Below are positions 36,073-49,209 of a DNA stretch of 64,000 nt, piece after piece. Position numbers and translations under genes: made by a program. The notes below the pieces were generated by a model. That model was not told the DNA's origin and ran no database searches. It was given only the letters and a program-made list of their open reading frames with translations. How positions within the stretch are numbered: position 1 is the stretch's first letter; every line of letters starts with the position of its first letter. Origin of the DNA: Paragonimus skrjabini miyazakii (lineage: Eukaryota; Platyhelminthes; Trematoda; Plagiorchiida; Troglotrematidae); the NCBI GenBank assembly GCA_014338405.1, contig JTDE01001568.1:1-64000 (forward strand), written 5' to 3'.

Positions 36073-36879
36073 CTGGATTAAATAAGTACGGTAGAAAATA
36101 GGCTATCGAAAATCCATTCAAAAAGCGAACTACAGTATTTTCTGTTCAAGCCCTCAAACAGAAAACTAGTTATCCCGAGAAATCTGTGTCAACATAGGTT
36201 AAACACAATACTCAGGAGTTGAAATTTTCCTAGATTTTTGCACTACACAGTGGTGGCATTACAAATGATCCACACTGTATTGTGTCACCCTATGCGTTGT
36301 ACCGCCAATCAGGTAGGTAAGTATTATATAGCATGTTGGATCGCTGCACCTTAAGAGCGCTCGTCCACCTCCCTGTTTATCCCAACTGGCAATTCCGGAT
36401 CTATTCTGAACATACCTATAGAAAATCAGCACTGACCTCATTTTCTTGTTTCTGTGCCATGCTGTACGCTGCGATGGAGTTCATCACATGGAAGTAAACA
36501 TCTACGTAAAGAGATTTATTTGTTCGTCCATCCGCATTATCTACTGGCAAACTGAAATACCGTCATTGATTAACAGTCTGTCAGATTTGATAAGTTGGAA
36601 GAGACGAGCGATCGCAGTGTACTATTACGCAGTAATAAGAGAGGCTCATGTATCTGGGTACTGAAGCAAACGGGGAAAATCACAGAAAAAAACAATAGAG
36701 TACACTCTGACACGAAACGGTGTTTTTCAAACATGAACTGAGTACTGTCAAATCTGGCAACCGGGATGTCCTTGGATCAAGGTTACGTGCATATGAACGT
36801 TTTTGTTTGTTGTGGTGTTGAAGCGCATACTCCATGTGTTGATTTTCGAAACAACCCATCCTCTCGCAACACTGTGGAA

Positions 36880-37045
36880 AATCGGAGTCTTGGCTTGATT
36901 GAAACCAGCGACAAGAACAGCATACCCAAACGCGACAAGTACTGTACCATCCGTGCTGCAAAACCAAGCCGGAAACTGAAGAATTTCACATATGAACTTC
37001 GTAGCTGACTTGGTAGAGCACTTGCCGTTCTGGGTATACTGTTTG
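36880..37045. repeat. tRNA-derived SINE family B, head-to-head pieces
   Basis: 36880-36995 is a minus-strand copy (gacaagaacagcatacccaa and gattgaaaccagc shared with other copies). Directly beside it, 37000-37045 on the plus strand carries a tRNA-like A box (GTAGCTGACTTGGTAGAGCA) followed by CTTGCCGTTCTGGGTATACTG. Confidence 0.5.
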
Positions 37046-37424
37046 TTTAACTGGTTTGGTTTGCAGATTTTTCTGCATCCAGTCTTTTCGAAAATATCAG
37101 TTTTAGTTTATTTTTGCCTTGTTGTCTAACCGTTAAAGTTGCTTTCGAACTAATAGTTAACTCATAAGAACGCCAAAATTGCTATGTGCGTTCAAACAAT
37201 ATTACGTTCGTTTTCATCAGTCGCATCCTCGGATTGATAGCCAAACAGATAACCGATCGATCGCCTGCAGATGAAAGACTGGATTCTGTCTGGCGAGTGA
37301 TCTTCGTCCATTTCTAGAGGTGTGATTTGTTTAATAAATCAATAATCGGTTTACGATGGAACGATACGAGAGATCTAACAGAGCAGTGAACCGTTAATAA
37401 GTAGGCCAGCAAGAGTTTAAAATT

Positions 37425-37627
37425 TTATGTATATATTAACAGATCAGCTAGCACAGCAAAACGGAGTACAGCTAATCCATGAGAATCCGATTTATGATAG
37501 CAAAATGAAAGCAAGACTATTAGGATCATAATCGAAAAATAGAGAACATAGTGAACGCCAGTGACTAAAGAGAATACTAGAAACCTAATAGAACCGAGGG
37601 TGATACTGTATCCTACTCTACCATACA
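37425..37627 (-). CDS. Possible terminal exon with membrane segments
   Basis: Strong acceptor accctttttt gagttcag with two leading bases, matching the one base left by the exon at 44638-44736. It reads TVYGRVGYSITLGSIRFLVF then HYVLYFSIMILIVLLSFCY, two hydrophobic stretches, and ends at a TAA. The long distance and unknown family keep confidence low. Confidence 0.4.
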
Positions 37628-37699
37628 CTGTTCCTGAACTCAAAAAAGGGTCACTTGAGGTGTCTGATTAACTTCTCGGAAGAGGTTAGATTTGTTATC

Positions 37700-39660
37700 G
37701 GTCCATGCGCAGTACGGAACATCATATGCTGTACTATGGACGTCTTATTCTTGAAGTATTCATGAGCGTTTGTACTAAGATCACAAAACAACAAACACAA
37801 TATCTGTCCGTCTTAATAATACACTCAACCAAATGGAAACCACTTATCACAGCTTATCGATGGGGTGCTTCAGTTTAAAACTGAGAGAATAACAAGGTCG
37901 GAACATTTTCGAGAAACTGGATCATATGGACTGATTTCCTACCGTGGTAGTCCAATAGTCACTTCAGTACTTCCAATCCGATCCGTCGTGCGAATTCAGT
38001 TTAGATGAGTATCATCGCAGCTGAACACTTCAAGGGCATTGATGACCATTAGTGTGTCGTAGTGGAAAGCCAGTCGGATTTACCAAGTTGAAGGTTAGTT
38101 CAACTAGGGAAGTTCTTTCATTTTGTTCACTTAAACGCAAGACTTCTGGCGACCGGATACTCTAGGATATTTTGCGCTGTGAAAAAGCTGTTTTAGTAAA
38201 ACGGTCTTTCAGACGAACGAACTTAAAACATGAAATTGGACAAATAATTTTCTATTCCCAACTGGATACCATATGATGCTCATTGTGAAAATCGAAATCC
38301 CATATACAGATAGAAACATGAGGTAAAAGGGATGTGTAACTGTCTGTCAGACAACCAGATAAAAAACTTAGCTAACTGTTTACTAATGGTTCGGAAGACT
38401 GTCTGGATATTTGTGTGGTCCTTGCAAACTACACGTGTTTTATCTGTAGAAATTTAACTGACGTAGCTTCATCTGTTAATAACCAGGATTTGGGGGGCTT
38501 TTATTGATTTCAAGGATTACTGAATGTGACAGAAAGCCAACACGAAGATCACCAAAGAAATCGTGGAATAGGTGACAAAGAGACACCGTCTGGATCGGAT
38601 CAAGTGAGAGAATAATATGCAGCTTGATCTTTTGAAAAGTAATCAAACAAAACTTGACGTATTCTTGATTAATCATTTTTTGTACTGTACCTCCCTGAAT
38701 TGTGTATATATTTGTGCAAAATCTCTATACAAACCGTAACTGAAAACCTTTAGCAGTGATTGCTTACCAGTGCAGGGGAAATCAACAAATCCCTGCTGAA
38801 GTGTTTATTAAAACAATCAACCTGCTTTCAAACGAGACACTAATTAGTTGGAAACAGGCTGAAAACGCCAGGATTTGATATTACTTCGTCGGTTTTACAA
38901 TTATCGAGTCATTGAAAATTGGTCTACTATAGTTTTCCGGTAGATAGATTTCCTGGCATAGGTCGAATAAACATTACAAAATCTTGACAACAGTAATGTC
39001 TCTCAATTCTAACCCGGTAACGTCACTTGTTTGGTTCGGCTACTGATGAGTAGTTTAATCATCCGCCGCCGTAAATATTGGTCTTATTTGGTAGGCATAG
39101 TGAAACGCAATGCTACAGTTTGTTCACAACTGCTCACGTATTTGATTGTCCAGTTTATTCAGAAAGCAAAACTGATGTTTTATGCAGTAATAGGACAGGC
39201 AAACGCGGAACGGGATTAATAGTCACTACGCAAATTACAAATTCCTAAGCATTATTCTGAAGGTCGTTATAGAACCCGTTCGTTATTTGCGATTATATCC
39301 ACATTGTAATCACATACTCTTGTTCTGTGGACTTACTTTTATAGTGGTTTTTTAAATCGTAATGCTTTGCAACGTTTTTTTGGCTAATTATTCACTATAA
39401 TAATGCTACTGACATGTTCTGAGAATGTGGCCTCCGATACCGTTTCTATTTTTTAATTCGATTTCCAGTCTACACGGTTTATTATTTTCCAACAGTTAAA
39501 CAACTTTCTTCAGTTAATCGAATTTAGTAGGCTGAAATTTCATACCACAACACACAAAGAAATTCACTCGGGTTGTGACACAGAAATGGACGTAGGTTTT
39601 GACGATATTACCTAAGTAGCATAATAGTGATAGATCAGATTTAGCCTTGACCTCAACACA
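37700..39660. other. Intronic or intergenic stretch
   Basis: One weak minus-strand exon candidate lies at about 38652-38540 (acceptor cttttcaaaag, frame IKLHIILSLDPIQTVSLC, donor TCA|GTAATC). Nothing else is supported. Confidence 0.3.
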
Positions 39661-39680
39661 ACTTTAGTAAAAGTGCAGTT

Positions 39681-39915
39681 ACCAACCGCTATCATTTCGG
39701 CTGATCACTTGCATCCCCTAGATCACGTTAACGTTTCACGAGTTTATAAAATACGTCAGATCGATCAATTGATTGAGGATCATTCTCGTCTTTTAAGTAG
39801 TTGCCCAAATGTTATATGCGAACGCGTTGTCATTACTGATCTTGGAAAATATACCAGCCCAAATCTAGCGAACGCTCTATATTCAGCTCACTTCAGATCC
39901 GACTTTCTTCACTAG
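39681..39915 (+). CDS. Possible terminal exon, product unknown
   Basis: After acceptor ctttagtaaaagtgcag the frame reads LPTAIISADHLHPLDHVNVS, YKIRQIDQLIEDHSRLLSSC and CERVVITDLGKYTSPNLANA to a TAG. Composition is strongly coding-like. No family recognised. It lies on the opposite strand to the main exon series. Confidence 0.4.
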
Positions 39916-39919
39916 CATA

Positions 39920-42900
39920 GTAAACAATCCAATGTAGCCAAAAATACGCAATTTTTTTGCATTATCTGAAATAGTATATGTATTATCGATAAGAATAATG
40001 AGGACACATACTGGGACCGGGAAAAGTGTGCACTGGTTCCCTTAAACGTTTGGGTTTCTCTGCTGAAATGGGGAAAAAACGACTGCGTTATATTAATAGG
40101 AAAAGTTCAACGAATTTTGGTATAAACAGTAATTTGACTACCATTCGTTTCTATGCTGTGAAGAGAATTACTATCTTGACTTTCGATTGGTATAGCATAG
40201 TTAAACCAGCTTATATCAGTAGTGAGCAAAACGAAACCATTCTATTGAGAACAACAATAGATGTACAAGTCATGCATAAGTGATAGACAGCTTACATTAG
40301 TATAGACCGGTTACGACAAACTTTTGCTGGACCATGTGACTTCGATATAAATCAGCGAGTTCCACAGTAATGGGATTGTGAGAATAGACACAACTGTGGC
40401 TTGAGGAAATTAGTACATGAACACGAAGCGTTAATCCGGTTAATGATTTACACTGAACAAGCTAAACGCCAAATATAACAATCAACCAAACATTGGAATA
40501 TTTGGTCAAATAAAAACGTATGGCTTATCATGGCACCGATTCAACCGACTTGACTCCATCGGTTCAGTGCTAGGCTTTCTCATTCAACAATGTCAGCATA
40601 TTTTCGAGGAATATATTTAAAATAATTTAGAAACACTATTAACGAACATTATCTTAACCTTCTACCTAATGCACGGATTTCAAAATATTGCCTATTGTGT
40701 AGGACGGATTTTCAGTGGAATGGTTTGAAGCTAGATATTTTTGTGTGATTGCCTTCCCGGGAAGACTTTGATTGCAAGTTACGGAATAGTTTAGTCGTCT
40801 GACGAACGAGTGCTCAAAAATAAAACGGAGTGGAAAATTAGCATATGAGTTGTTTTAACTAAACTGCCACTGATTTGGGTTACCGAAGTACTTTTATACG
40901 ATCAACCAATTGTGCACATCGATCGTCTGTCTAGCCGGTGACCTTCTAGTAACGTTTATGTTTAGATGCTTGACCTGTTATTCATGTTTGCCACACAACC
41001 CCTAGTTCTGGACTGAGAAGTGCAAATCAGTGTATGCATTGCATCCTAGAGCTCTGCTCCTGACAGCTAACACAGGTTGTGCCAGGTGGCTGGGTCTGTT
41101 GCAATTCAACCTCCGCTAACTGAAGAGTTTAGAAGATTCTGAAAGACCTGCACGGCTAGCATGATTACATTCAGTCAAAGCGGAGTGAGGCCAAGACGCA
41201 GAATAGAATTCTTCATCAGCTCTCGTCTACCTAGACGGCAGTTTGCGCAGCAGAATAAACAGCCCAGTCTCATGAAATCTAGTTACTAAAAGCACAGTGT
41301 AAGCACGTGATAAGCTTGGTGCAGGTATTGTAATCTCTTACCAGCAGGATACCAACAGTATTAAATGACACTAATCAAACGGAATATGTTTAAGTCGACT
41401 TGACCCAGTAGGACTTGCTAATTAATTATATTCTATCAAGAGGTTCACGTTCATTTTCAGTTTCATGTAATGAACATGTGCTTTCTACTAAACCTATTGT
41501 CCAGTGCTTACAGAGTCCTCTTCTGTGGTAGTCCCATAATTCGCCGGTGCGTTTGATTTTCAATGTTTAACGTTCAAAGCAAAAAATTTCCTCTCTGATC
41601 AGTCTGAGGTCACCATCAACAACACCAAAGGTGACTATCTACGCGTGTATTTTACAGCGATAAAAAACTATGACATAGCAAATTGTAGCGTGTTGTGCGC
41701 TGGCAAATATCAAAAACTGCGTTAACCCGATAGGAAATAAGGCAAAACAAAACAGCCATTCTAAAAGTGAACGTAGACGTTTCGGCACAGCGACCGGTAC
41801 ACATGTTTGGGCAAAACAGTGAACATTGCGATTCGTAGGGTTCAATCTAGACCGATTATTTGCTGATATAAAAAGTTCTGCTTTCCCTCTGATTTTTCAC
41901 GTGTTTGTGAATATGTGAAATATCGGTTCACGCACAGTGAATAATGAAACCCGTTGTTGTCTCTAATCAACTTTTAACCCGCTCGCATAAACGCACTTCA
42001 GTCATCATGCTTCCACTCTTCATTTATCCCTACAGATGAACTTTATTGGAGTGGGTGACAATAATTCCACAGAGCTCGACATGTGGAATGACAGAGACGG
42101 AAACATTTCGTGGTCGATTGGACTGTGGTGGTGAATTAAAGATTCGCATTTCCGTGAAAATTTAAAGGTGGGCGAGCCAACGCTAACATGAAGTTGATTT
42201 TACTTCAGTTCACACGTGAACTGCTATCCAGTCGAGTTTACCACACACTATAAATGGTTTGAACCAAAACAGTTTACCGCAGAAGCCATTGTTCCGGCTA
42301 GATTTAACGAATAGATGAAAGTGATAGTGTCGTGACCCGCCACAGTGTCGCTGTACGTACATACAAGTCATCTTACAATGTTAATTGCTTATCGTAGCCC
42401 GTTCAGTCATACGATCTTAATCGCATAGTTCCTCGTTAGGGTCAAATGTACCTAGTGTTTTCCAGGTCTATGGGATGGCAATCGCCACAACAAAATGGAT
42501 TTACGTTTTCACAGGTGAGGTAATAAATGAGACGTGATAATTTTTATCAAAGATCGATCAGCCCAGTAGTACTACTGCACAATTCTTACTGACTGACTCG
42601 TAAGCTCTGTATTCCAATGTTTGGTGCATGAGGCTCTTTGAGGCGAACCCTTGGAGGGCACGTAGGCTAGTGTGGAACCCGAAGGTTCAACCGGACTCGA
42701 CATCCAACAAACATGAAACTAGGAAGAAATAACTAGGATCCGGTGAACGCGAATAAATGCGTGATAAGTTTGCGAACGGGAGCCGTGTATTTGTATGTTT
42801 GGTTCGTGTGTCGGAAACCATCCTATTCCATTTTTAGAATGGCCGGCTGTTTAAGTAGCAATCAATCGACCACGTTTCCGTGTCCACAATTAATAGATTT

Positions 42901-43410
42901 GACAAAGCTGTTAGAAGCTGCCATACATATAGATTAATTGTAGAAGCACATTCATCCATACAACGTTGGACAAAACACAACTAATTACCTAACAGTTACA
43001 GCAATCATTTCAGTGTTGACTCTACTACATTCGAGATGAGGTCTCATATAATAAAAGTATTCGGTCTTTTTCTGACTTGCCCGAGAGTGTCTATGCACGT
43101 GGACGGTGTATAGCGTTTTCATTTTGGTGCAAGCATTCAGTAGTCCGTACAATCCAAAATATTTACAACCCAACTGTGGGGAATGACAGTCTGACTCGTC
43201 CAAATTTTCTTTACGGCATTTTGTACAGATGTTGAATTTAATGGGTACCGACTGAGTTTAAAAACGATCCGGGCCGTTCGATATGTCACTGAAAGTATAT
43301 TATAACCAGGTCAGTTCTGTTGTCAAAATCATGTTTCCTAATCGTCCACCTGAGATAAACTGTTTCCAACAGTGTGATCCAGTATTACCACATACCATTC
43401 CATGTGAAGA
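39920..43410. other. Intronic or intergenic stretch
   Basis: A GC-richer patch at 41030-41300 may be an old repeat. A minus-strand open stretch at 43146-42990 (acceptor cattccccacag, reading LGCKYFGLYGLLNA) is a weak exon candidate. No other feature is supported. Confidence 0.3.
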
Positions 43411-43420
43411 ATTAGTTGGA

Positions 43421-44231
43421 GATTAGTCTGCAAACCACAAACACTCCGCACTCTGTTTTAAACTCAGCAGTAATTAATTTAGAGAATGTAACTATTGTTA
43501 GGACAGCACATGACAGTCATCTGTCGACGTTTTTTCAGATGCGCCAGAATTGATAGATTCCAAAGACGGTCTGTCAGATATCTTTGGCTCGGAAATTTCA
43601 CATTTTGTCTGTGTCACCCACCTGTCCCACTGTCTCATAAGGAATCCACGAAATGATCCTGGGGGTCGACTTCCCCTACAGTCTACTAATCAATAATGCA
43701 AATTCTGTGTTCAACAATGGTGCTGTTAAATTCTAATGTGAACTGTTCGAGAAATCCTGCCGGGGCGGTCGATCCCATGAATCATTTTGGCATAGTTTTT
43801 CTGTCGTTGGTTCGAATCCATCCGAAGCACTGATTTTTCAAAGTTGGGTCTCATCTAAACTCATAAATTTGCCAAACTACTCATTAGCAATGTGATTATT
43901 GTGTGTTATACGGTTAACACAATAATTGATCGAAAGTAAACATGATGGGGGTGAGGTATTATCCACGCTAGTTGACATTTCAATAATGGTAGTCAACAAC
44001 TCACAGCCTAACCTGAGACATGTTTCATGACTAATGTAGTTAGGGCTTCGATTGATTTTCATGAGTCAAAGATTTCTGACAGACCGTCCTTGGAATCTAT
44101 CAATTTTGGTGCACCTGAAAAACGTCGACAGATCACTGTCAGGTGCTGTCCTAACAACTGTTACATTCTCTAAATTAATCACTGCTGAGTTTAAAACAGA
44201 GTGCGGAGTGTTTGTGGTTTGCAGACTGATC
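43421..44231. mobile_element. Inverted-repeat element with 167-bp arms
   Basis: Arms 43421-43587 and 44065-44231 are inverted copies sharing tgctgtcctaacaa, gttacattctctaaattaat, tgctgagtttaaaacagagt and gcggagtgtttgtggtttgc. The loop of about 480 bp includes a perfect B box GGTTCGAATCC at about 43809 and a 10-bp inverted repeat (attattgtgt ... acacaataat, 43895-43926). The form fits a MITE or foldback insertion in an intron. Confidence 0.65.
43755..43850 (+). repeat. tRNA-like SINE fragment
   Basis: GGTTCGAATCC is an exact polymerase III B box, with a weak A-box-like region upstream. The cloverleaf arms do not pair, so it is not called a tRNA gene. Confidence 0.35.
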
Positions 44232-44637
44232 GACAAACCATACTGAGTTACTGTCGCATGGATAACAGCTTCTTAATGTAAATAACCGGACTTCTTTTTC
44301 CTATGACTTGCGTTTGAGGTTTGAATTCAAGTGCGTTTCGTATAACTGTTCGAATTCCCTAACTCCGAATGCTATGATGTGGTTCAAGGTTTGTCCTCTA
44401 ATACGCAATATCTCTGACTAACCGTTTTATGCATAAATAACATGCTTTTCACTTCCAAATAACTTGTATAAACACCTCGGTTTGACAGCTTTCCTTTGAA
44501 GATTCGATCGTACGGTTTATGACCACATCTATAAAATAAGCTATCTTGAATCCAATTGAAACATATCTACTGACCAATTTTCGCCTAGAACTATGACATG
44601 GTTTATTTCATTTTAAAAATTCACCATACCGAATTAC

Positions 44638-44736
44638 CTTTGGGTTCCAACAGTGGCGGCAGTTCAAATCTTGATTCTGGTACATAAAAGGGAGGTGGTG
44701 GTAACCTGTCATGCCACCTGTTCATCGGCTGGTTTT
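44638..44736 (-). CDS. Exon of an unidentified minus-strand gene
   Basis: Acceptor cacgattgtctgatcag, donor CCCAAAG|GTAATT. Two leading bases plus 32 codons (NQPMNRWHDRLPPPPFYVP, ESRFELPPLLEPK) plus one base. Its leading phase exactly completes the codon left open by the exon at 45949-46030, good evidence that both belong to one transcript. The proline-rich segment suggests a flexible linker. Confidence 0.7.
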
Positions 44737-44857
44737 CTGATCAGACAATCGTGAGAGAAAATCAAAAATTGTTGCACTTTATTTCGTTTCAAATATTCTC
44801 GCTTTATTTATTGTTAGAATTTTGAAAGATGTATGTTCCCTGCTCTAACTCGTCAGC

Positions 44858-44983
44858 ATGGCAGATGATAAATATTTTGACACAGAAACATACCGTTTAT
44901 TTCCGTCTGTCGCATACGGGTATAACGATCGCCTTCGTTGTGTGAAATCGTCCTCTGTGTCTAACAAACTTCACGGAAGGTGG
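44858..44983 (+). CDS. Possible small first exon or short ORF
   Basis: An ATG in good context (gtcagcATGG) opens a 42-codon frame, MADDKYFDTETYRLFPSVAY onward, ending at a TAA just where GTGG/GTAATG donor-like words occur. It is antisense to an intron of the minus-strand gene. It may be chance. Confidence 0.25.
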
Positions 44984-45948
44984 TAATGGGACACTGACCT
45001 CGACTTCTTATTGGTAAATGTACTCCTTTGTTCTACGATTGATTTCATATTGATCAATAGTTCCACTTATAGTTTACTATGATATTTGTACCGGCGAAAT
45101 AATTATCTTACGCAACAACACTAGACCTAATTTAGATGAGGTTGCTTACAAACTAATTGAAAACAATTAAATCACCTTAGTAAGTTGAAATGTTTTGTAC
45201 AAACTGATTTACGATTAGGTTATGAACAGTTCATTGCTCCGACTTTGGTTTAACATCTCTCATGAATAAATGACTGTCATATTTATTAATCGCTTCTCTG
45301 CACACAATATATCACCGATTTTGTCAACGACGTTTTCATTAACCAACTACATAAGCTGCTGAAATCTACACAGTACACCAAGAGTAGCCCTCCTGTTCTA
45401 GGCAGGTTACACAACGGGCGGCAGGCAAAGAATACATCATTTATCATAAGGCAACACAGACAGGTCATTACTTCTCATTTTCTTCTCTGGTATAGATGAA
45501 CTAAAAGGGCTGCTTGGTCTGAAACTTTTTTCACTGGGCTACACCAATATGTATTAATGTCAATAGGCGAAAATGGGGAGGAATTTCTGAATAACGTTCA
45601 ACTCGGCGACGTTTACCCGCTACCTTTCTTAGAAATGACATAAGGCCAAAACTCCGACTAAACCTTATCCGAAATGGCAAAGTTGCCTGCAGTTAATTTT
45701 CGACAGTACAGTCATGCTTACACAGCTACTCATTTGGGATTCGTGATTATTACTCGTGAGATATTTTCATGTTTCCAATAGTATTCTACAGGATTCTTAT
45801 GATTTTCAAGTAACTTACACGCTATTTTGCGGCTATCCTGTTGCGTACTGTGTTACATTTGGCCAAAACTAACAACACTGAATGAAGGACTGTACCCAGT
45901 TGTGGTTATGAGAGAAAATAGTGGAACAAAAATTGACAACATAATTAC

Positions 45949-46030
45949 TAAGATAGAGCTTTTCATCTTCGATTGCTAGCCGAGTCATTCGACGCAACCA
46001 GTGATATCGTTCTTCGTCTCGGTGAGCCAT
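45949..46030 (-). CDS. Exon of an unidentified minus-strand gene
   Basis: Acceptor ctcattatctttgggtgcag|ATG is excellent and donor CTTA|GTAATT good. It reads MAHRDEERYHWLRRMTRLAI then EDEKLYL with one trailing base. It is strongly charged and helical and phase-joined to the exon at 44638-44736. The ATG may be just an internal methionine. Confidence 0.7.
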
Positions 46031-47866
46031 CTGCACCCAAAGATAATGAGACCATAGAAACAATGTTTATCACGTATTGTGGACCAACTCTCTGCTGGCA
46101 CGAGATGCTGACATGATCATCCATGGAACTGACCCTGTTATTATCAGAAAGCGCAATGTTTAACTGTAGATCTTGGTTTTGTGTTTCCGCTACGTAAAAC
46201 TGCTGTTTTTATGAATGACCGAAAATAATAAACGGAAGATTAACAATTCTCAAGGTTTGTCTTTTGACTACATGGATAATAGGTTATAAAGAAAGTCAGT
46301 ATTCACCAGCATCTCATCTTGTATCATGATAGAGATTTCTTCTGAATAACAACCACCAAATGCGTATTCCAATATTCAGCTTACTTTAATATACACGGAC
46401 ATTTTGAGATACATCAGCCTCTATCGAACGTATTGTTGACAGTATACTGTAAGCAGTTTATGATATAGCTGCATGACTAGTACAAGATTGGAATCATTTG
46501 ATAGCTTACTCGATTCTGTCATCCAGGTGGCCGATACATTCTTGTAAATAGCATACATACATAATACAATATAATTTTCAGGAAAATTATGCCTCCTATG
46601 CACTCTTAAACTCAATACCAATTTAAGGCAGACTTGCAACGAGAGTCACAAAGGGTTATGGTTTCCAGAGATAGTCAAATTTTAATCAGGTTTGAACGCA
46701 TTTTCAATTTTTCGGTTAATTGGGTGCTTTGAGTATCCACGCAAACATTAGGTCATTAATCGATCATTTTTAAAAAGTAGGTATGGTTCTATTTACAGAG
46801 GGTCCAGTTGTAAGCAACTACTACCTACCAGTAACCCTTGAAATCAAAGTGTGTCGGTTGTAACATATCTTATGCGGACCGCACATCTAATCCCCATAAA
46901 AACCATTTACTTGAAATCTATGACCACCTCTTCATGACTACCAGTTACTTTCACACATAATTATCAAGCTAGGAAACTACCATATCGCTTAATCTATATT
47001 AAAGCTGCGTTTAGTCATATCAATCAAGATACTCAGGCCAGATAATTGTTCGGAGCGCAAAAAGTGCTCATTAAAATGACAGATAAAATTGCTGTGATAC
47101 GACCATAATAGTGTGATTAATCGCCAAGTGAGACGACCCAGATAAACGAATACCAACTACACGGCCAATTAGGTGTACTGCGATTACTTAGCACACTAAA
47201 CTGAGAAGCGTTATCTAATGACATAATGCAGAAGGCATTTTACGACGGTCACTTCAGGCTGATGAAGTGAAGTATCAATCAAGCTGACGAGAGCTGAGTT
47301 GATCATGTATATGTAGTAATCGCCCCCGATTGATTTGTATTGGCAGTAGTTCAACATCACTGTGTTGTTCACACTAAATTAAAGTTTACTTTACTCATAT
47401 TTTAACTGCAACACACTTGGTTGCCTCCATTATTCTAACCTCTTGTCCACCGTAGTGGCCGAACGGTTCAGTGTTCAGTCAGACGTACACAGACGTTATA
47501 ACAAAGTGACGGTATATATTCAGATTAAACAACAATGGCGTTCAGTGCAACGCACACAATATGTCATCATTAAGGATATCCGACCGCAAAAATAGGCAAA
47601 ACTCGTGTTCCGAACATAATAACGGTCTTCTGTTTGTTATGTGTTCATTCAGTGGGGTTCTCGTATCCAAACGGAACAAATAATTTGAACACTGACATGA
47701 AATAATTCAAAAACCGTAAAATTGAGTTGGGGAAGTAGCAACCAATGTCTGCTCATTCCCAAATCACAGTCCAAGAAAAAATTACTGAATAGTTTCATTA
47801 ACTAGGATATGCTGAATCTTTTAATGAGAAACGGTTGGTATTCAGCATTCTTTTGCGGAAATGGTA

Positions 47867-48171
47867 TCAGTTCGTATGAGTAGGGGAGGCTGTTTCCATA
47901 ACTTCCACTGACGAGTGAATAAGTGGTCTAAAACACAAACGAATGACAGTTGTAAGTCGTGTGTAACCCCACGATTTATTTTCACGTTTATGAAGTAACT
48001 TCTCGTAGGAGTGAGAAAATCTATTGAGGACGAACGCCAGTTCGGTAGCTAGAGTCGTAAACATATCAATTTCTGTCGTTCGCAGTATAACTTGAGGTAC
48101 TCCAACAAAACAATCTTGCACTTGCTGTTCACAATGACCGAAGGTTCTGCCTCCGTTATAATCGTATGCTT
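47867..48171 (-). CDS. Probable exon of minus-strand gene
   Basis: After acceptor tgattaactgtgctag two bases lead into AYDYNGGRTFGHCEQQVQDC, then TEIDMFTTLATELAFVLNRF and YEKLLHKRENKSWG. The 3' end is unsure: a donor TCA|GTGGAA near 47905 would leave phase 0, matching the exon at 46030; otherwise the frame stops at 47867. Confidence 0.5.
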
Positions 48172-48239
48172 CTAGCACAGTTAATCACGTGAAACCAGAA
48201 GAAAACTTCCAGCTAGTGTTTAGTAGTAACAGAAAGCAT

Positions 48240-48680
48240 TATTTGTGTTGCTCAGGGTTCCAGGTTTAGAGTTAGTGTAGGATAGTCTTTAGGTCGAAAT
48301 TCCCTTCGATTGACCCTGTCGCACCGTTCCCCCTGACCCCGTCTAACTAGATGCTTGTTATTTTTACTCTCACAACCCGCGTCTTAAAGTACTAGTTTCT
48401 CCAGCCCGCCTCTCTGTCATTGAATCTCACTGACCTACACACACCCACTATTATCTGTCACTCGCATCCCACTATGAATACGGCCTTCTTACCGGCCGTC
48501 GTCAACACCTGATCGATCTGCCCGAAGGCCGGTTACTTAGACACATCAGGCCAATCCGATCGCATTTCGTCGGTTCGTCTTTGGCGGTCGCTCGCGTAAA
48601 TCTGCAGTTGCCTTGCCTTTGGACACCTGACAGTCTAGTGCGGCCAAGCATTTACTCCTATCCCGCGAACGCAAACGAAT
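48240..48680. other. GC-rich island in AT-rich DNA
   Basis: It is visibly richer in C and G than its surroundings (for example cgtaccgttcc-type words and ccggccgtcgtcaacacctg), with no open frame or splice signals. It may be a fragment of a dispersed element such as an LTR, or a CpG-like regulatory patch. Neither can be shown. Confidence 0.3.
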
Positions 48681-48810
48681 GAAAGTTTACCAATAACGAT
48701 AGAAAATATACGTCGCGAGATATTAACATTTCGTTTAATCTTTTCAGTCACGGACGTAACACATTAGAATACATAGGAAATGGGGATAGCAACAACACTT
48801 AAATTGAGGT

Positions 48811-49112
48811 TTTCATATAAGTTGAGCATCACTCACAAGTGATCGCAGCTGTCGCATTCCCATAAAATTTTCAGTCGGCCCCTTTCGAAAAGAAGCATTA
48901 GATTCGAGTTTCGCTCTCATTACAGCTCGTCAGTAATGCATATCCTTGCCACTGCTGGGAATAGAACTACGGCCACGCCTTCTTGAGGCAACCCTGTTAA
49001 TCACTGCGTCATTGACCTCACATTAGGCACAACCGAATTATCATATGTGAACGCTCAACCACCTTCGCATGTGAGTAATGATCAGGCTGCCCGATCTTCT
49101 CGATAGGAGACA
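48811..49112 (-). repeat. tRNA-derived SINE family A, copy 1
   Basis: Minus-strand copy of the 53036-53360 unit, from cctgatcattactcacatgc through the A-box/B-box region (gacgcagtga, agttctattccc) to gcgacagctgcgatcac and the aaaacc end. Confidence 0.7.
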
Positions 49113-49209
49113 GTTATTGTCTGTTAACTCCAACCGATGACCCCTCGACTAGGACTTCTCTCCAAGTTGAAATCACAGAAATCATTGACTTGTTGAGCGG
49201 TATTTGATT

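Noticed and set aside
43800..43830. Functional tRNA gene at a perfect B box
   Set aside because: No acceptor stem or anticodon arm can be paired. It is treated as a SINE fragment.
47255..47300. Hammerhead-ribozyme-like ctgatgaag
   Set aside because: The required GAAA core and flanking stems are not present.
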